Origin: Paralichthys olivaceus
Lineage: Eukaryota; Chordata; Actinopteri; Pleuronectiformes; Paralichthyidae
Direction: 5' to 3'
Length of the DNA stretch: 64,000 bases
Assembly: GCF_024713975.1 (NCBI RefSeq)
Contig: NC_091111.1
Location: forward strand, 15,230,501 to 15,294,500
Part shown: positions 1 through 19,912 of the stretch, piece by piece
Layout: each line of letters begins with the position of its first letter
Numbering within the stretch: position 1 is the first letter of the stretch
Notes under the pieces: generated by a model
Database searches by the model: none
What the model was told of the DNA's origin: nothing
The model's input: only the letters and a program-made list of their open reading frames with translations
Position numbers and translations under genes: made by a program

Positions 1-2300
1 TTGCTGAGGAGCAAACAGACTGGCAGGGAGGGCTGCTCTTGAAAAGCTGCTGTTGTCTGGAGATGGCTTTCATGTGAATGGGAGCCTTAATAGGCGTTGT
101 GTGACGGCTCTCGCCGCACGCTGGGCGCCTAGTGATCCTCTTCTGTCGGGTTTTAATTAATAAACAATGTTTGAAGGCCACAATGCACTTGGAGGGACAA
201 CACAGTGACTCCTTGGTGGCCTCGACGCTGTTTGTTTTTGAGTTGTACTCAAACTCCCACTGAGGTGACCACATAAGCTGGGAGGTGCTGACATTCACCA
301 TATTTTCCCTCCTTGAAAAAAAACAAAGATTTACCAGAGTGCTGTGGCTCAGTTTTGATACTGGAGCATGGACTGGTAAAAGTATGTTAACTATATATTA
401 GAAGGTTAAATAACGCTGCAGGAAAAAAATAAATACATCACAAATCATCTGGCAAAGAACATTTGACATCTGAGGCAACTTTGAAGCAGTTTCCTTGATT
501 AAATAAACAATCTGAACATAGTCGGTTTTTTTGTGATTTTGTCATATGTGGCACCGATTTTAACATTTTATGTCCAACTAACTGAAGCCAAGAGGACCAG
601 TCTGCCTTCAAACTTCCCACTGATCAGAAGATACCCTTCAGCCTCTGCTACACCAAAATAATAAAGAACTGTCATATAATTAGTGCTGCACCAAACCAGT
701 AATAATAGAACAACTGATGCTTCTAAAGAAAAACAAGATTTTCTTTGTAAACTCATTTTGATATTATACAGATTTAACATAAGACTTGCTCATCTCTTAA
801 CTTTTATGGACTAAGGGTGCCACCTGGTGGAATCAAAAGATGTCAGCAACCGTCTCACAAGCTTTTCAAAATCATTTGTCAAAACCCTCAAAAGAACTTT
901 AGAAGAGAAAGGCATCAAATAAAAAAACACAAAACACAAAATCCTGTGGTTGACTTTATATCCAGCCAACTGCATGGTTTCACAAAACTACTTGGTCATA
1001 GAAAATACCCGACATTGTTCCGTCCCGTAGAAGGAAACGTTCCAATTCACAGCTCAATTGTTTCCTGTTTGACACTTGAATTACAGGCTTCAGATTGAAC
1101 ATTGTGATGTTTTGTGGGTCCATGTTAAATCTGGTCATCGTGTGACTGATGCAGTGTCAACCCGACAAAGTGAACCAATGGTTAAAGTAAAAGGCAGCAA
1201 AGAAACACTTTAGTTATTAGGACAAAGGGCAGTAGGACGACTTACAGCAAAGATCATTTTAATGGTCCCAAATATTCTGAACAACTAAGTGTACACTCAT
1301 GGAAAAGGAAAAAAATGAGAAGATATGACAAAATTCATCACATCTAGAATTCCACTCAATCTTTAATCAAGACGGGATTACAAATTCTCCAAAAAATCTG
1401 CAGTTTCAAAGGGCAAAAAGGGTAAAACTAGCTCACCTACTGAGGTCTTTAAAAACCTGTTCAAGTGTGACTGAAAACGTCCTGAACATTTAAAGGCAGG
1501 TCTTTTTTGTTATCATTTACAAAAAACAGGAGAAAGACAAGAGACAAATAGAGAAATAAAAAGAAAATAATGAAGAAACTGCTGGCTTTTTTCTAGTCAG
1601 AAAGAACGTCCGCTGAGGAACAACGACACTGATGACATCATCAAACGACAACAAGGACAGCTCTTTGCCACATGCTGCCTCTCGTCTGGTCCTATATACT
1701 AACGTAAAAAAAGGGGGGTGGGGCCAGAAAGCAACAGACGAAGAAAGGGAGAGAGCAGAGGAGAAAAGAAGAAGAAAGGATTCTGAGGAGGGGGTGGGGT
1801 GAGAGTTGTGGTTCTGGGTCTGAATTGGCCGACCCGTCTGGGCCACTGTGATGTCCTTCCCTGAGTGGGGGGCGGGGGGCAGTGGGTTATGGTCCGAGCC
1901 TGTGAGCTCTCTGGGGCTTCAGTCTGCTTGTACTTGTTTTGTGTGTGGTCTTTTCCTCCAGTTGCTGAATTATCAAAGTCCAACATGTTTTGTACTGTCC
2001 GAGTCCGAACCTTCCCCCCCAACTTTCACTGGCCTGTTCCACTTTTCTGTCTTTTTTTTTTTTTTTTTTTTTTTTTACCCACTCCTGGTCTCCCGATTGG
2101 CACTTGTATGAACGAGTCTTGGGCTAAACTGAGGAGGCTCCAAATCCATTCACAGTCTGCTCCTCTGTGGGCCACCCGCTGACGGAGAGGGGCGGTTTTC
2201 ATTCATTCATTCAATTTGTTTACAAGTTTGATCATTCTTGTGTTAAGTCTATGCACTGAAACTGTCTGAGCAGAGCACAAGCTGAGACGGCGATGCTTCT
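1..2300 (-). other. ppp4r3a: 3' UTR and downstream flank of ppp4r3a
   Basis: This stretch lies downstream of the ppp4r3a stop codon on the minus strand. No coding exon of a recognisable family was found. No clean AATAAA was found on the minus strand; ATTAAA variants (TTTAAT on the plus strand) occur near 1258-1263 and 1362-1367, so the poly(A) site is undetermined. The T run at 2052-2076 would be an internal A-rich tract of the transcript. The open frames at 1517-2022 and 1848-2182 look like chance frames in low-complexity UTR. Confidence 0.55.
2052..2076 (+). repeat. Poly-T run in the ppp4r3a 3' UTR
   Basis: 25 consecutive T on the plus strand, A in the transcript sense. Confidence 0.95.
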
Positions 2301-9872
<7,572 letters not shown>

Positions 9873-10880
9873 CCTGGCAGGTGGTGGTGGTGGCCGGTAT
9901 CCCCCTCCCGGACCTTCCCTCTCGGCTTTGTCTCACAGGGTGTCCGCCTCACCTAGTGACACCACAACTTCACTTTTCCTCGTTCACCTCTACGGTGCAG
10001 CGCTGGTTTCACCCGTGTCGAGTGCTCAACCGGGCTGAGCTTATTCCAAAGTCCTGGGCGAGGAACCAGGAAGAGTCCCCGATCGATCCCCGCAGTCACA
10101 ACTACGATATGTTTATTTACAACGGGCTGTCTCAAACTTATCGCGCTGAGGAGACTCACAGAGCGCTGCAGCAAGCTAACGACGGACTCGCTTACAGTGC
10201 GGAGGGCATTGGCGTTTGCTACCGCGTTAATAGTCAAAACAATAGCTGGCAGACATTACACCCCCCCCCCCCCCCCCCCCAACACACAGCCGAGGGAGCA
10301 GTATTCAGAATAAACTCGGCTGTAACGACCGCTGGTTCCCAACGCACCCAGCCTGCCCGATAGTACAGTCTGTACGCTGGAGGGCAACGTTAGCTTGGTG
10401 CGTTAGCTAGCAAGACTACCGAGTTAGCTTGCGCGCTAATTGCCTACGCTCCACATGCTCAATGCTGGAAACAACAATTGAAAGCAAAACGAGCAGAGCT
10501 GTGCACCGATAGCATTATTTCACACCCGCGGACACCGTGTTAAACCCCCCGCGCCAGCGTTCCCCAATTGTGTCTGAATAATACGCCAGCTAGCTAGCCG
10601 TTAGCCGCTATTTCTGCCCCAAGTGTTCCGCCATGTTCTGGCTCGGGGCCGCGGAGAGACCACCCTCTCCATACCGGTATCCGTGCATCCCAAACAACCG
10701 TGTGAACCAACAAACTACTGCCGTGCGGTTACTCCGAGGTTACGCCTGACATTACAGCGCTATTTGCCATTCATTCCCGAACGGCTCAGATAATTGCTAA
10801 CTGGTCCCCCCCCCGTGAGTAGTCAGCCATCTTGGGTCCCTTCACAGTCAGTACGGGGTTTCCAGCACAGCAACAACAGG
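9873..10880 (-). promoter_or_regulatory. ppp4r3a: Promoter and 5' UTR region of ppp4r3a
   Basis: This GC-richer segment, with many CpG dinucleotides, lies just upstream of the ppp4r3a start codon and has no TATA box in an obvious position. GCCATCTTG at 10826-10834 reads CAAGATGGC on the minus strand, a YY1-type element often found near TATA-less starts, so transcription may begin near 10820. A pure C run lies at 10261-10280. The long plus-strand open frame 9881-10363 is judged a GC-rich artefact. The exact start site and any 5' UTR intron cannot be told from sequence alone. Confidence 0.55.
10261..10280 (+). repeat. Pure C run in the ppp4r3a promoter region
   Basis: 20 consecutive C about 390 bases upstream of the start codon; G-rich on the transcribed-sense strand. 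Confidence 0.95.
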
Positions 10881-11078
10881 GCAGCCCGCCACATTTAAAG
10901 ACACAGTACACAGACCGAAGCTCGTTTTCTGGCTCCTGCAACTTTCAGAAGTTTGAATATAAAACTTACCACGCAGCCCTCCAGTGCACGGTGCACAACG
11001 TTCTGCTTGACGTGCATCCGCAAATCAAATCTGGATTTTAACAGGAAACGTTTGGAGACACTGGTCAGAAAACAATAG

Positions 11079-11091
11079 TTTATTTTTTATT
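11079..11091 (-). terminator. erh: Poly(A) signals for erh
   Basis: Two overlapping TTTATT motifs (11079-11084 and 11086-11091) read AATAAA on the minus strand. They lie about 1.24 kb below the erh stop codon and just before the ppp4r3a promoter, so they are the best candidate for the end of the erh transcript. The interval 11092-12333 would then be erh 3' UTR; I see nothing else in it. Confidence 0.5.
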
Positions 11092-12333
11092 TGAATCAAA
11101 CTTAAAACAACAACAGGGGCAGTTGAAATCTATGCAAAACAAAAAATCATCAGCATTTTACAAAATGATCGTAGGCTATGGTAACAATAATAACAAGAAA
11201 TATGGAAGGGAAAAAAAAAAACTATCTGTGATCAGTTAAATTAATAGTGGACATTTACTGATTTAAAAATACATCACCTGCATCCAAAATCCACTGCATG
11301 TTCAAATCCCACTGCCCAGAAAAGGTTTATATATATAAAAAAAAAAAAACATGTCACATAAGTAATATGTAAAACTGAAATCACACTACTAACATTTGAT
11401 GATCACAAAGTTTTTTTTCCTCCATCTAGCCTGTGGAGCACTTCTTCAGACAGGGATCCCTCTCCATCAATAAGTTAGTCCTTGCAGATAGTAGGGGGCG
11501 ATCTTCCAAATAATCATATCATGAACCTTTTGACACAAGATCACACACAAAGATGTACTGTTGAGAAGTTGGGGATTCATGGACCACCTGAGTCATGTCT
11601 TTTCATGATTTGCTCCTTTTATTACAGTTCTTCGACTGCTCTGATGTGATGGTCAATGATAACCGTCTCTATCGGGACCTTGTTAAGTGGGGTTGTAAAC
11701 ACTTTTGACATGTTCATTTGCTTCCTTAAAGTTAGTTGAACTGATCCGTTGTATTTCCTCCAGAATACCCAGAAGATTCCTGACAAAGATATTTGTGCAC
11801 AGGTGAACTACCGCCACACTACAAATGCCCAGTCATTTGCTAGCATACGTTAAAACCGTTTTTCAAATACGACACATGAATTGAACCATACATGATATAA
11901 TAGTAGAGCCATCTCGTGGACAATCATTCTGTCGGTTTGTTGCATGATCAAAAGGGTAGAGCAAGAGTACATGTCATAAAATGTCATAATCTCTACAATT
12001 TCACAACAGATCCTTGACATCTTAAGATGTTTCACGATATCAACTGTTAGATCGCCCACTCCAACCTGCAGCCATCCACACCTCTATCCTCTTGATGTAA
12101 CAAACATCGGTGCTGCAGAGCACAACTCCATTTCAATATAAAGCCCAAATGTCCCATGTTACTCAATTTTTGAAACCAGAACCTTTTCCAATGTATAGTA
12201 TAATGTGAAAACCCACCCCTTATCAAACTGACAATGTTGTCCATATACACAGATCTATAAGATGCTGTGGAAATGTAGTGCAGTGTAAACTCCTTCCAGG
12301 TGTGTGTAGCAGGACAACCTGTCACTGACGCCT

Positions 12334-13923
12334 TTACTTTGCCGCCTGCTGAGCCTGACGTCGCAGGAGGACATAAATCTTCTCCTTGATCCAGTCTTTG
12401 TTGTATGGTTGGTATGTCTGGGTGTCAGCTCTGTACCTGTTTGAAATTTCAAAACGATTTGTTTACTGAAAGTGATCAACACACTCAATGCAAGCATGGT
12501 GTTCATTCAAATACTAGCAGTACGCCAGACCGATCAAACTTACACAAGACAGCTAAGATCGGCCAAGTCGTCGATGAAGTCAAACAGCTGACTGATGTCA
12601 TAAGTGATGGAGGGACTGTTTGGATTCATCCTCTTCAGATGCTCTTCATACATTTTGCACACACCTGGATGAGAAACAGGAATTCATGTGCATCAAAATA
12701 AAATGGCGAACAACAACTTTCCTTAAGTGCATTGAAGTTACACGACAATGTAACAAGGTTGAGTAGGGAGAGTACACTATGTTCACATAGATACATTTTT
12801 AATTCAAAACCATGTTTTAAAATGAAAACAATCTCCATCAAGCATTTTAGCTCATCCATGCTAAAATCCCAATTACACACTGGATGAGCCTGAGGCCCAA
12901 GGGTGACGGGGCCATTTCTGTCAGGGCTCACACTCTTTGACTGAGGAGATCCACCTGGCAAACTCCTTATCCTCTCTTTAATCTCTCTTAAAGACACATT
13001 TTTATTGGCGGACTTTTGTCTTGAACTTATCATCCATTCAAAACATTTCATAATGTTTTATTTAATCTTGTTCTTACTCTTTCTCATGTGTAACATTTTC
13101 CATCTCTGCATCTGTGTCCTGCTGTTGTGTGGTCTTCAAATTTACTTTTAAATGTTTCTTAGTGTTTGCTTTTCAACTGTATCCTATTGTTTGCTTTCAT
13201 TTTTCATTTTTAACCTGTGAAGCATCTTGTAACTGTGTTTTGAAAGGGGCCATATACATAACGTTTTTTATTAATATAACCTCAGTGGGACATGATACCA
13301 TCACTGCCCTTAGAGCTAAATAAGGAGTATTAAATAACCAATCAAACCACATGTAATGACACAGAAGCAAAGAGATCGAGGAATCAAAAGCACTTTAAAG
13401 CATCTGCACACTCACCTTCCATACATTCATTCACTGACTCATAGTCAGCGTATGTGCGGCCCTCAGGTCTCTTGGTTGGTTGGACGAGCAAAATTGTGTG
13501 CGACTGTAAAAATAAGTGAAATGTTTAATGCACAGGATTAGGAAACATATCTTTGTCACTTCAGACACATAGAGCTGTGCAGTCGATGCTAAACTGTGCC
13601 TGTAACACAGATTTTCAACCAGGAGGTAAACGCTAGTTATTTAGCAACATTTCACTGAAACGTGAGTTAATAATATTTCACAAACATCCTGCAAACCTCA
13701 TTCATTTTCAGACTTCACAGACAAATATGGTTTAATTGCGACCTAACGTTAAAAGCTGGTGGTTATAGCAACAGAACAGATGAGAGAAAATCAATGTTTG
13801 ACGGAGGAGCAGAGGTTAGCCTCCGAGCTTGTTAGCTTAGCTGCGCTAGATTCAAAAGCAGCTAACGTGGCTAAAGCGGTGCTTCTTCACATGATTATTC
13901 GAAGAGGAGAAAGAACTCACCAT
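12334..13923 (-). CDS. erh: Enhancer of rudimentary homolog
   Basis: Small conserved nuclear protein that acts as a dimer and partners RNA-processing and splicing factors (family knowledge). Exons in order: 13921-13923 (ATG only), 13416-13503, 12544-12664, 12334-12436. They join in phase to exactly 104 codons plus stop, the family length. The product starts [20 protein letters not shown] and contains [18 protein letters not shown] and [20 protein letters not shown], ending AAK. All borders are GT-AG; the first donor follows the ATG directly (ATG|GTGAGT). The gene is intact. Intron 2 (12665-13415) carries a LINE remnant. The neighbour upstream on the same strand is the papilin-like gene. Confidence 0.97.
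12880..13290 (+). repeat. LINE 3' remnant in erh intron 2
   Basis: Read on the plus strand this resembles the 3' end of fish L2/Rex-type LINEs. There is a degraded reverse-transcriptase C terminus (GTCAGGGCTCACACTCTTTG onward, with frame fragments like SLKTHFYW), then a T-rich tail containing GTGAAGCATCTTGTAACTGT and GTTTTGAAAGGGGCCATATA. Assignment is by recall of fish LINE tails and the family is not fixed. It is opposite in sense to erh. Confidence 0.5.
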
Positions 13924-14060
13924 GTTTGTGTGGACCGGAGACGTTTTCTACTTATTTGAGATGGAAAACTGTACAAAATTCGCGGTTTGTTGCTTCACAA
14001 TCCCCCGTGCGATGCAGCTGTTTGAGCAGAAATGTTCACCGGAAATGAAAAACGTCTGCT
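13924..14060 (-). promoter_or_regulatory. erh: erh promoter and 5' UTR
   Basis: Segment immediately upstream of the single-codon first exon. It is moderately CpG-containing and no TATA box was noticed at a good distance. The position is inferred from the gene model only. Confidence 0.35.
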
Positions 14061-14431
14061 TCCGGTTGTTGAGCGTAGTGCCTTCAGAATAAAGTTCTTG
14101 TTTCAAAATAAAGCGTCCAGCATTAAAGCTGCTGGATGAACCTTGTTCTTTGTGTCTATGAATCATTTTTAAAATACTTACTTCAGTAAGTAGACATACT
14201 TGAAAGTACAAGTATTTAAAGTGTTTATTGTGAAAGGTAAAAAGGGAATCTCCAAGAATATCAACTAAAGTACTTTATTAAATCACACCATTTTATGATT
14301 CACTTTTATTTTACTTTATAAAACTGACCAAATTTTTAATTCAAAGGGTGTCGAATCCAAGTAAGGTGCACTTTTGGAAACGTTGCAAGAAAAATTAGAG
14401 ACATACTTAAACCAGACCAACTTTTTTTCAA
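14061..14431. other. Spacer between erh and the papilin-like gene
   Basis: AT-rich spacer holding no recognisable coding sequence. Further TTTATT motifs (AATAAA on the minus strand), for example at 14305-14310, could serve as alternative poly(A) signals for the papilin-like gene. Confidence 0.4.
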
Positions 14432-14437
14432 TTTATT
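14432..14437 (-). terminator. Poly(A) signal candidate for the papilin-like gene
   Basis: TTTATT reads AATAAA on the minus strand, about 315 bases below the stop codon at 14751-14753. It is the first such motif downstream in the transcript. Confidence 0.45.
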
Positions 14438-14750
14438 GATTAGGTTTAATGATTTAATCATGACACTATTACTCTGGACAATTAAGGGATAACACAAATG
14501 AATAACACAAACAAAATGCCAAAAATAAAAGAATGCGATTAATTCAAGCTCAAGAGCTGTGATTGTATTTGTTATAATGTGAGTGTATCTAGATCATTTT
14601 AAATGTATTTCTGATGTTTAAATGAAATGTGGGATGTGGTAGGTTTCACAGTACATATTTACATATATAGCATATATGTATACAAATTGCATCATAATGA
14701 GGGCAATCTTGTCATTCTTAACGTACTGGAGGTATCAGTTGTGTTCATGG

Positions 14751-17700
14751 TTATGCCCTGGCTCTAATAGCACCCATGGGTGAAGCTCTCCTTGTTGCCC
14801 CTCTGGGAGGTGGAGGCCGGGGCTCCCTCCCCACTTGCCCACACTCTCTCTGGCACGCCTCCAGGGACACAAAGTTGTTGGCATTACCATGACAGCTTCC
14901 GTACCAGAACTCAGTGCATTTACCGCTGCCTGAGTCATAGAAGAAGCGGATCATCCAGGTGTCACAGGTCCCCTCATCACGAGGCAGGGAGCACACGTTG
15001 CCAGGGGACGGAGCGACAGGAGGTGATGGTGGCCGCTCCTGAACAAGGTGAGAAGAAATCTTTACGGAAACTGTAGCTGGTAAATTTATTAGCACTATAT
15101 GCAAACTGATAACAGGTAAAGAGACTGTCTGCAGATGCTTGGTTCAGCTTTGAATAAGTGTTCTGCAGTTGGAGTAATGGCAAAAAGAGAAAACTGACTT
15201 TCATTTGTAAAATCAGTCAAACAGCCTTGAGATACATTTGCATTATTCAACAGCTTTAATAAGTTTATTCAAACAAGATGAGGAACAAATGTGATTCATA
15301 CCACAGTTGTCTGGTACTCAGGACATCCAGCTCTTCCAAATCCTTGCGCTGGAGTCACCCCATCCAAACAACAGCCATACCTACAGAAGATATTTGTATT
15401 AAATATGAGAATGCTTTATTCCATCTCTTCGTCAATAACATTTTCGTCACATAGTTAATATTACCTGCTGCGAACACAGTCATCCTGGGTGCAGCCCTGG
15501 TTCCTGGGTCCAGTGGCAGACGTATGGCCGTCAGGACAGCAGCCATAAGATGACTGTGCACAGTAAGGGCCGACCACAGACGGGTAGAGTTCGTTGGCAG
15601 TGTTTGTTTGAGATCCAGAAGCTAAAGCAAGTTAACACAAAGACGTGGTAAAACATACTGCTAAGGCTACACTGATCAGTACATGTCCATGGCATGTTTT
15701 ATATGTTCAGTTAAGGTTATGGCTGATCACTGTATTTGTTTAGATTTTTAGGTTGTAGGATTATAATTTCATATCAGCGGAGTTTGGCTGTATTATGTAT
15801 TTTATAATCTAAATATGGTCTTCAATAGTTAAGTGGTACAAAAACAGTTTTGTTTTGTGTTTGTGAATAGGAGAAAACTGAGCAATCATGTTCTCGTCAA
15901 GTACAATAGTGTAAAGACAGGTTTTATTTTTATTTCCACAAGGAGGCATTCATTCCCAAATAATCTGTTTTAGTGATGACAAATCTACAATAACCGGTTG
16001 CACATTCACTCTTAAAATTCTTGGCAGATCATAAACGTAAGCCTATACACATGTAAATTAAATGCATGTTCAAACATGCATAGACAGAGAATAAAACTTC
16101 ATCCTCTGCTTCATACCTGAGGGGTCTCCTGATGGAACATGGGGAACAAAACCTCTCATGGTGCTTTCATGTGCCCTTGAATCCTGCACGCTCGGGACCG
16201 CTAAAGACAAAATTGCATTAATTAACAACAAACAAACACAAATAATTAAACTAACAAAGTTCAGATTGGGCTTACTTTGTGTTCCTGGGCATGACTGCGA
16301 GTTGCACGCCTCCACAGAGACAGGCCTGCTCGCTGATCCACACCGGGCTTCAGGGTACGGGTTCAAATCTGTATCAAAACAGCCGACCCTCCTCTCCCTC
16401 ACGCCCCCTCCACAGCTTCGAGTGCACTGCAGACACAAGACAAGACAGAGTGAGGAAGAATGAGGATATTTAAAAGCTGTCTCTGTAGTAGAAAATACTT
16501 TTTCTCTTTACGCACCAGGCCGTAGTCAGTCACGTGCCAGGTGATGCGAGTGTGACAGGCAGGTCTGCGGCACGCCTGGGTAGAGGGGGGTCGTGCCAGT
16601 CCACTACAGGAGTGATCGCCCAGATGTTCCCCTCTTGGTCCCACACAGATCACCTCCCTTGACTGCTGGCCTTCCCCACAGGTGACTGAACACTGGACAT
16701 AGTATGCAACAATATATTAAAATCTTGTATCATCATAAATTTATATTCCTGCCTTCATGATGTAAAATGTAAAATCAACATCGAGATACAAACCACACTG
16801 AAGCTGGAGACACTGTACTCAGCAGCACATGGTTGCATGTTGCAGGCCTGCTGACTATGAGGCCTCTGCAGGCGCTGGGTGATGCAGTGGGTCTCCTCCA
16901 CCACACGGGGGTTTGCCAGGTCCTGAACCCAGCACTCCACACTGCGATGCTGCATGCCTCCACTGCAGGAGGCCGAGCACTCGCCGTAGACACCGGTTTT
17001 GTAGATGTACGTGAGCGTCTCACTTGGGTGAGGAGCGACAACAACAGGAGCAGCTGAGTGCACAGAATTAATGTCCTCATCCAAGCCTATAAACTCTCCA
17101 TGGTTCAGTATCTAAAAAAGATGCATGATTGTAATTGTGTTTGCAGAAAAAAACACTGTGAACAAACCAACTCAATGATAAATGAAGTGAATGATCAGAG
17201 GAAGAAAACAGTTAATCAAATCATTATGTCAGGCTACTGAGAATACAAAGAGGAAAAAAAAGCGGCCAAAAGACATGTTTTGTTAGGCCACCTAATGACC
17301 TTGACCTTGAATCTCCATTTTGCTCTCACCCTGCAGAAGCCGTCCACACAGATATCAGTGCGGCCCACGTAACACGGCGTCCCATCCACCACTGCAGGTC
17401 TGTGTCGATAGAAGAAGTTCTCTCCTCTTGGGACACAGTTCAGCTCACATGGATTGGATGCTAGAACATTAAAGATATAGTCATCGTAAAAACCTTTGTC
17501 AGATATTATCTGTAAGAAGTTTGTCCTGCTCAGAATCAAATGTCAATGTCACATGGATTCAGATGATGTGATTGTACAGTATAATAACAGGTGTTTAACC
17601 TCCGTAGTAAGGCACCCATGTGCGGTGTTTGCCCTGGAAGTCCCCTCTGTCAAACTGGGAGCACTGCTCCTCCCTGAAGTTCCTGGACCCAGCTGGACAT

Positions 17701-18532
17701 TCCTACAACCACACAACATGTTGGATTACTGGTGTATGATACATTAGTGCAGGTCGTTGGTTGATGTCATTTGTATATAAGATAAATGAAACCTAGTTTA
17801 GGGATAATTACTTTTGTGTTGCAGGTTCGGAAGGATTTAGAAGATCCCAGGCAGTTATGTCCTCCGTCTGTTCTGTAAGAGAGAGAATAGAGTGCTCCAT
17901 TTGTCTTTTGTGGTAAATTATACATTTGGCAATTTGGTTACTTTCAGCTTATTTCAACTCAGATCATGAGACAATCATCTCATTCTGACTCTGCGACTCC
18001 ATGTCCTACCTTGATGTGATGCATTTCCTGGTTCTCATGGTCACTCCTGTGCCGCAGGTGCGGCTGCAGGGCCCATAGGCTCCAAACTCTCCCCAGTAGT
18101 CATGGGTCGGCTGCGTCAGCTGAAAAACACACAGGGAAACTCCCACTCGCTCGGCTGCTACGCTCTCACACGGCATATCACAGCCAACCGTGAACCACTA
18201 ACACACACTAAGAGCATGCTTGAGACACCGAAATAGAAGCTGGAACATTTAGCCACAAACCACCGCCTACACTTCGAATAGCATCTTCTGTAAACCTGCT
18301 CTGTGACACATAAACAACATCAATACCTTTTCTTAGATACTTGGTATTTTTAGGTTGAGATTTCTGGACGTACTGTACTTGGCGTTCTTTTCCATTTCCA
18401 TTCATACTTAAGCGCTAACATGTGCTAATGATATGATATTATTAATATTGTCAGCAGAAGGAATTAAAGACTCACAGTGAAGGCAGGTACAGGCAGCAGC
18501 TGCAGGAGACTCAGGATTAACAGCATCTTCAT
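14751..18532 (-). CDS. papln: Short papilin-like secreted protein (thrombospondin repeats plus Kunitz)
   Basis: Probable extracellular-matrix glycoprotein. Coding exons: 18476-18532, 18010-18119, 17812-17872, 17600-17702, 17330-17460, 16794-17111, 16516-16692, 16276-16426, 16117-16200, 15465-15621, 15302-15380, 14751-15038; 571 residues. Order: signal peptide (MKMLLILSLLQLLPVPAFT), thrombospondin repeat 1 (YGPCSRTCGTGV), ADAMTS-type cysteine-rich module with NPCELNCVPRGENFFYRHR and DICVDGFCR, three more thrombospondin repeats (ECSASCSGG, CSVTCGEGQ, CTRSCGGGV), two papilin cassettes (YGCCPDGHTSATGP and YGCCLDGVTPAQG) and one Kunitz domain ending CQRECG. Human papilin, as I recall it, is about twice as long and also has an ADAMTS spacer, Ig domains and a PLAC domain; none is present here. 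Papilin-like is firm, but which fish paralogue this is remains open. Confidence 0.85.
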
Positions 18533-18787
18533 GTTCACTAAGGATCCACTGCAGAACTGATGAGACGTAAAGCAACTAAATAATTCAACTTTCAGTGCAA
18601 GAAATATCATATATGAATCATGCATGTGCAATTCCTCCATGTATGTGTATCAGATCATGCTTGATTCCACTGGTGATTCCTTTCCTAATGTTTAAGACAT
18701 AGATTAATAGATAAGAGATAAGAGTGTTTCACCTGCATAGTTTAAACATGCTGATAATAAATCCGAATGAATTAGAATCTTTCTTAC

Positions 18788-18880
18788 CGTCTTAAAGTGA
18801 GCTCTCTGCTGGTCGACCAGTCATCCAGAGGGACGTGCACCTCAGGAGTGAAGGCAGTGAATGACACCCAGCTTTTTATC
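18788..18880 (-). promoter_or_regulatory. papln: Probable 5' non-coding exon and TATA-type promoter of the papilin-like gene
   Basis: On the minus strand a strong donor (AAGACG|GTAAGAAAG) ends a short exon at 18788. It pairs in order with the acceptor TTCTGCAG before 18548, just ahead of the start codon. GATAAAAAGC at 18871-18880 is a TATA-like element, so transcription probably starts near 18845. This is inferred from motifs only. Confidence 0.45.
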
Positions 18881-19906
18881 TTCACACCCGCTCTGCTCAC
18901 AAACTCTGCGGCCCCATAAAGTGTCAGGTTTCAACCACTGATTTTTTTTTTTTTCCCTCTTCTTTTTCTGAAGATGAATACAAGCTGTTATTTCCTCAGT
19001 GGAACAGAGTGTCTTCAGTTCAGACCCTCGGGCTGTGGATTTATTTTGGTTTAAAAGTTTTGATACAACTTTTTATTTTTCTGTCCTAGTGTAAAAATTA
19101 AAATGTAATCAATGAAAAATAAGGAAGAAGAACAAAAACCAGACGTTTTTTTGAAAACAGATAATTTAATGATTTCATGCATGAACTTGCGACCGTGAAA
19201 GCAATAATAGTTTTCACATACAAAAACATTGAAATGTGATTTTTCCTCACATTGCCATCCACTGATTGTCCCTTTTGCACATCTCATAACCACTAAACAC
19301 AGACGCTGTGCTGGTGGGAGGTAAACATTGCCCCAAGGCTGTATTTAGATTTATTTAAAGTGAGAAACCACGGTGGAGTATGGGAAGGGAATATGGAAGA
19401 TATACGGGAATCAGTAGAAAGAAAAATTCCTTTGCCAGAGGGCGAATGAGAGTATAATATAAACTTTGGTCTTATATGAATGCAGAATGCCGAGGTGATG
19501 GAAAAAATAACTATGTATGTGTTTGTGTGAGGTGCAGGAAATAAAACTGATGACAGCATAAATGCTAGTAAATGATTTGTTGACATGAAGTTTACAGTCT
19601 AATCATCACCCTGTGTTAAAGACAGCAGCACATAGTCATCTAGTATGAAAGCAATGGAACAAATCGCACCTTTGTTAAGCTCATAAAGTTGCAGTTTTAT
19701 TAAACCTATATTCCAAAAAGGGGAAGATTTAACTTTATGCAATGAAAAGGTGGATTCCTTGTAACATGCTTCAATCTGGCTTATCTAACTGATATAATGT
19801 GTTTTTGAACTTAACATATATATTTTTAATTCATTTTTAACTAGTGAAAAAAATAAATACAATCAGCCTAAAAAATCACTGAACTCGAAATATATATCTT
19901 GATGTA
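18881..19906. other. AT-rich spacer, no gene seen
   Basis: Lies between the papilin-like promoter and the end of the coiled-coil gene. The open frames at 19051-19586 are AT-rich, have no family resemblance and are treated as chance. Confidence 0.4.
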
Positions 19907-19912
19907 TTTATT
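19907..19912 (-). terminator. Poly(A) signal candidate for the coiled-coil gene
   Basis: TTTATT reads AATAAA on the minus strand, about 275 bases below the stop codon of the coiled-coil open frame. Confidence 0.4.

Noticed and set aside
1517-2182. Overlapping open frames on both strands in the ppp4r3a 3' UTR
   Set aside because: Composed of poly-T, CCCCAC and CTCTT-like low-complexity DNA; no family resemblance.
9881-10363. 160-codon plus-strand open frame opposite the ppp4r3a first exon
   Set aside because: It overlaps the conserved exon on the other strand, has Pro/Thr-rich composition with a poly-C stretch and resembles no family; GC-rich promoter DNA gives long chance frames.
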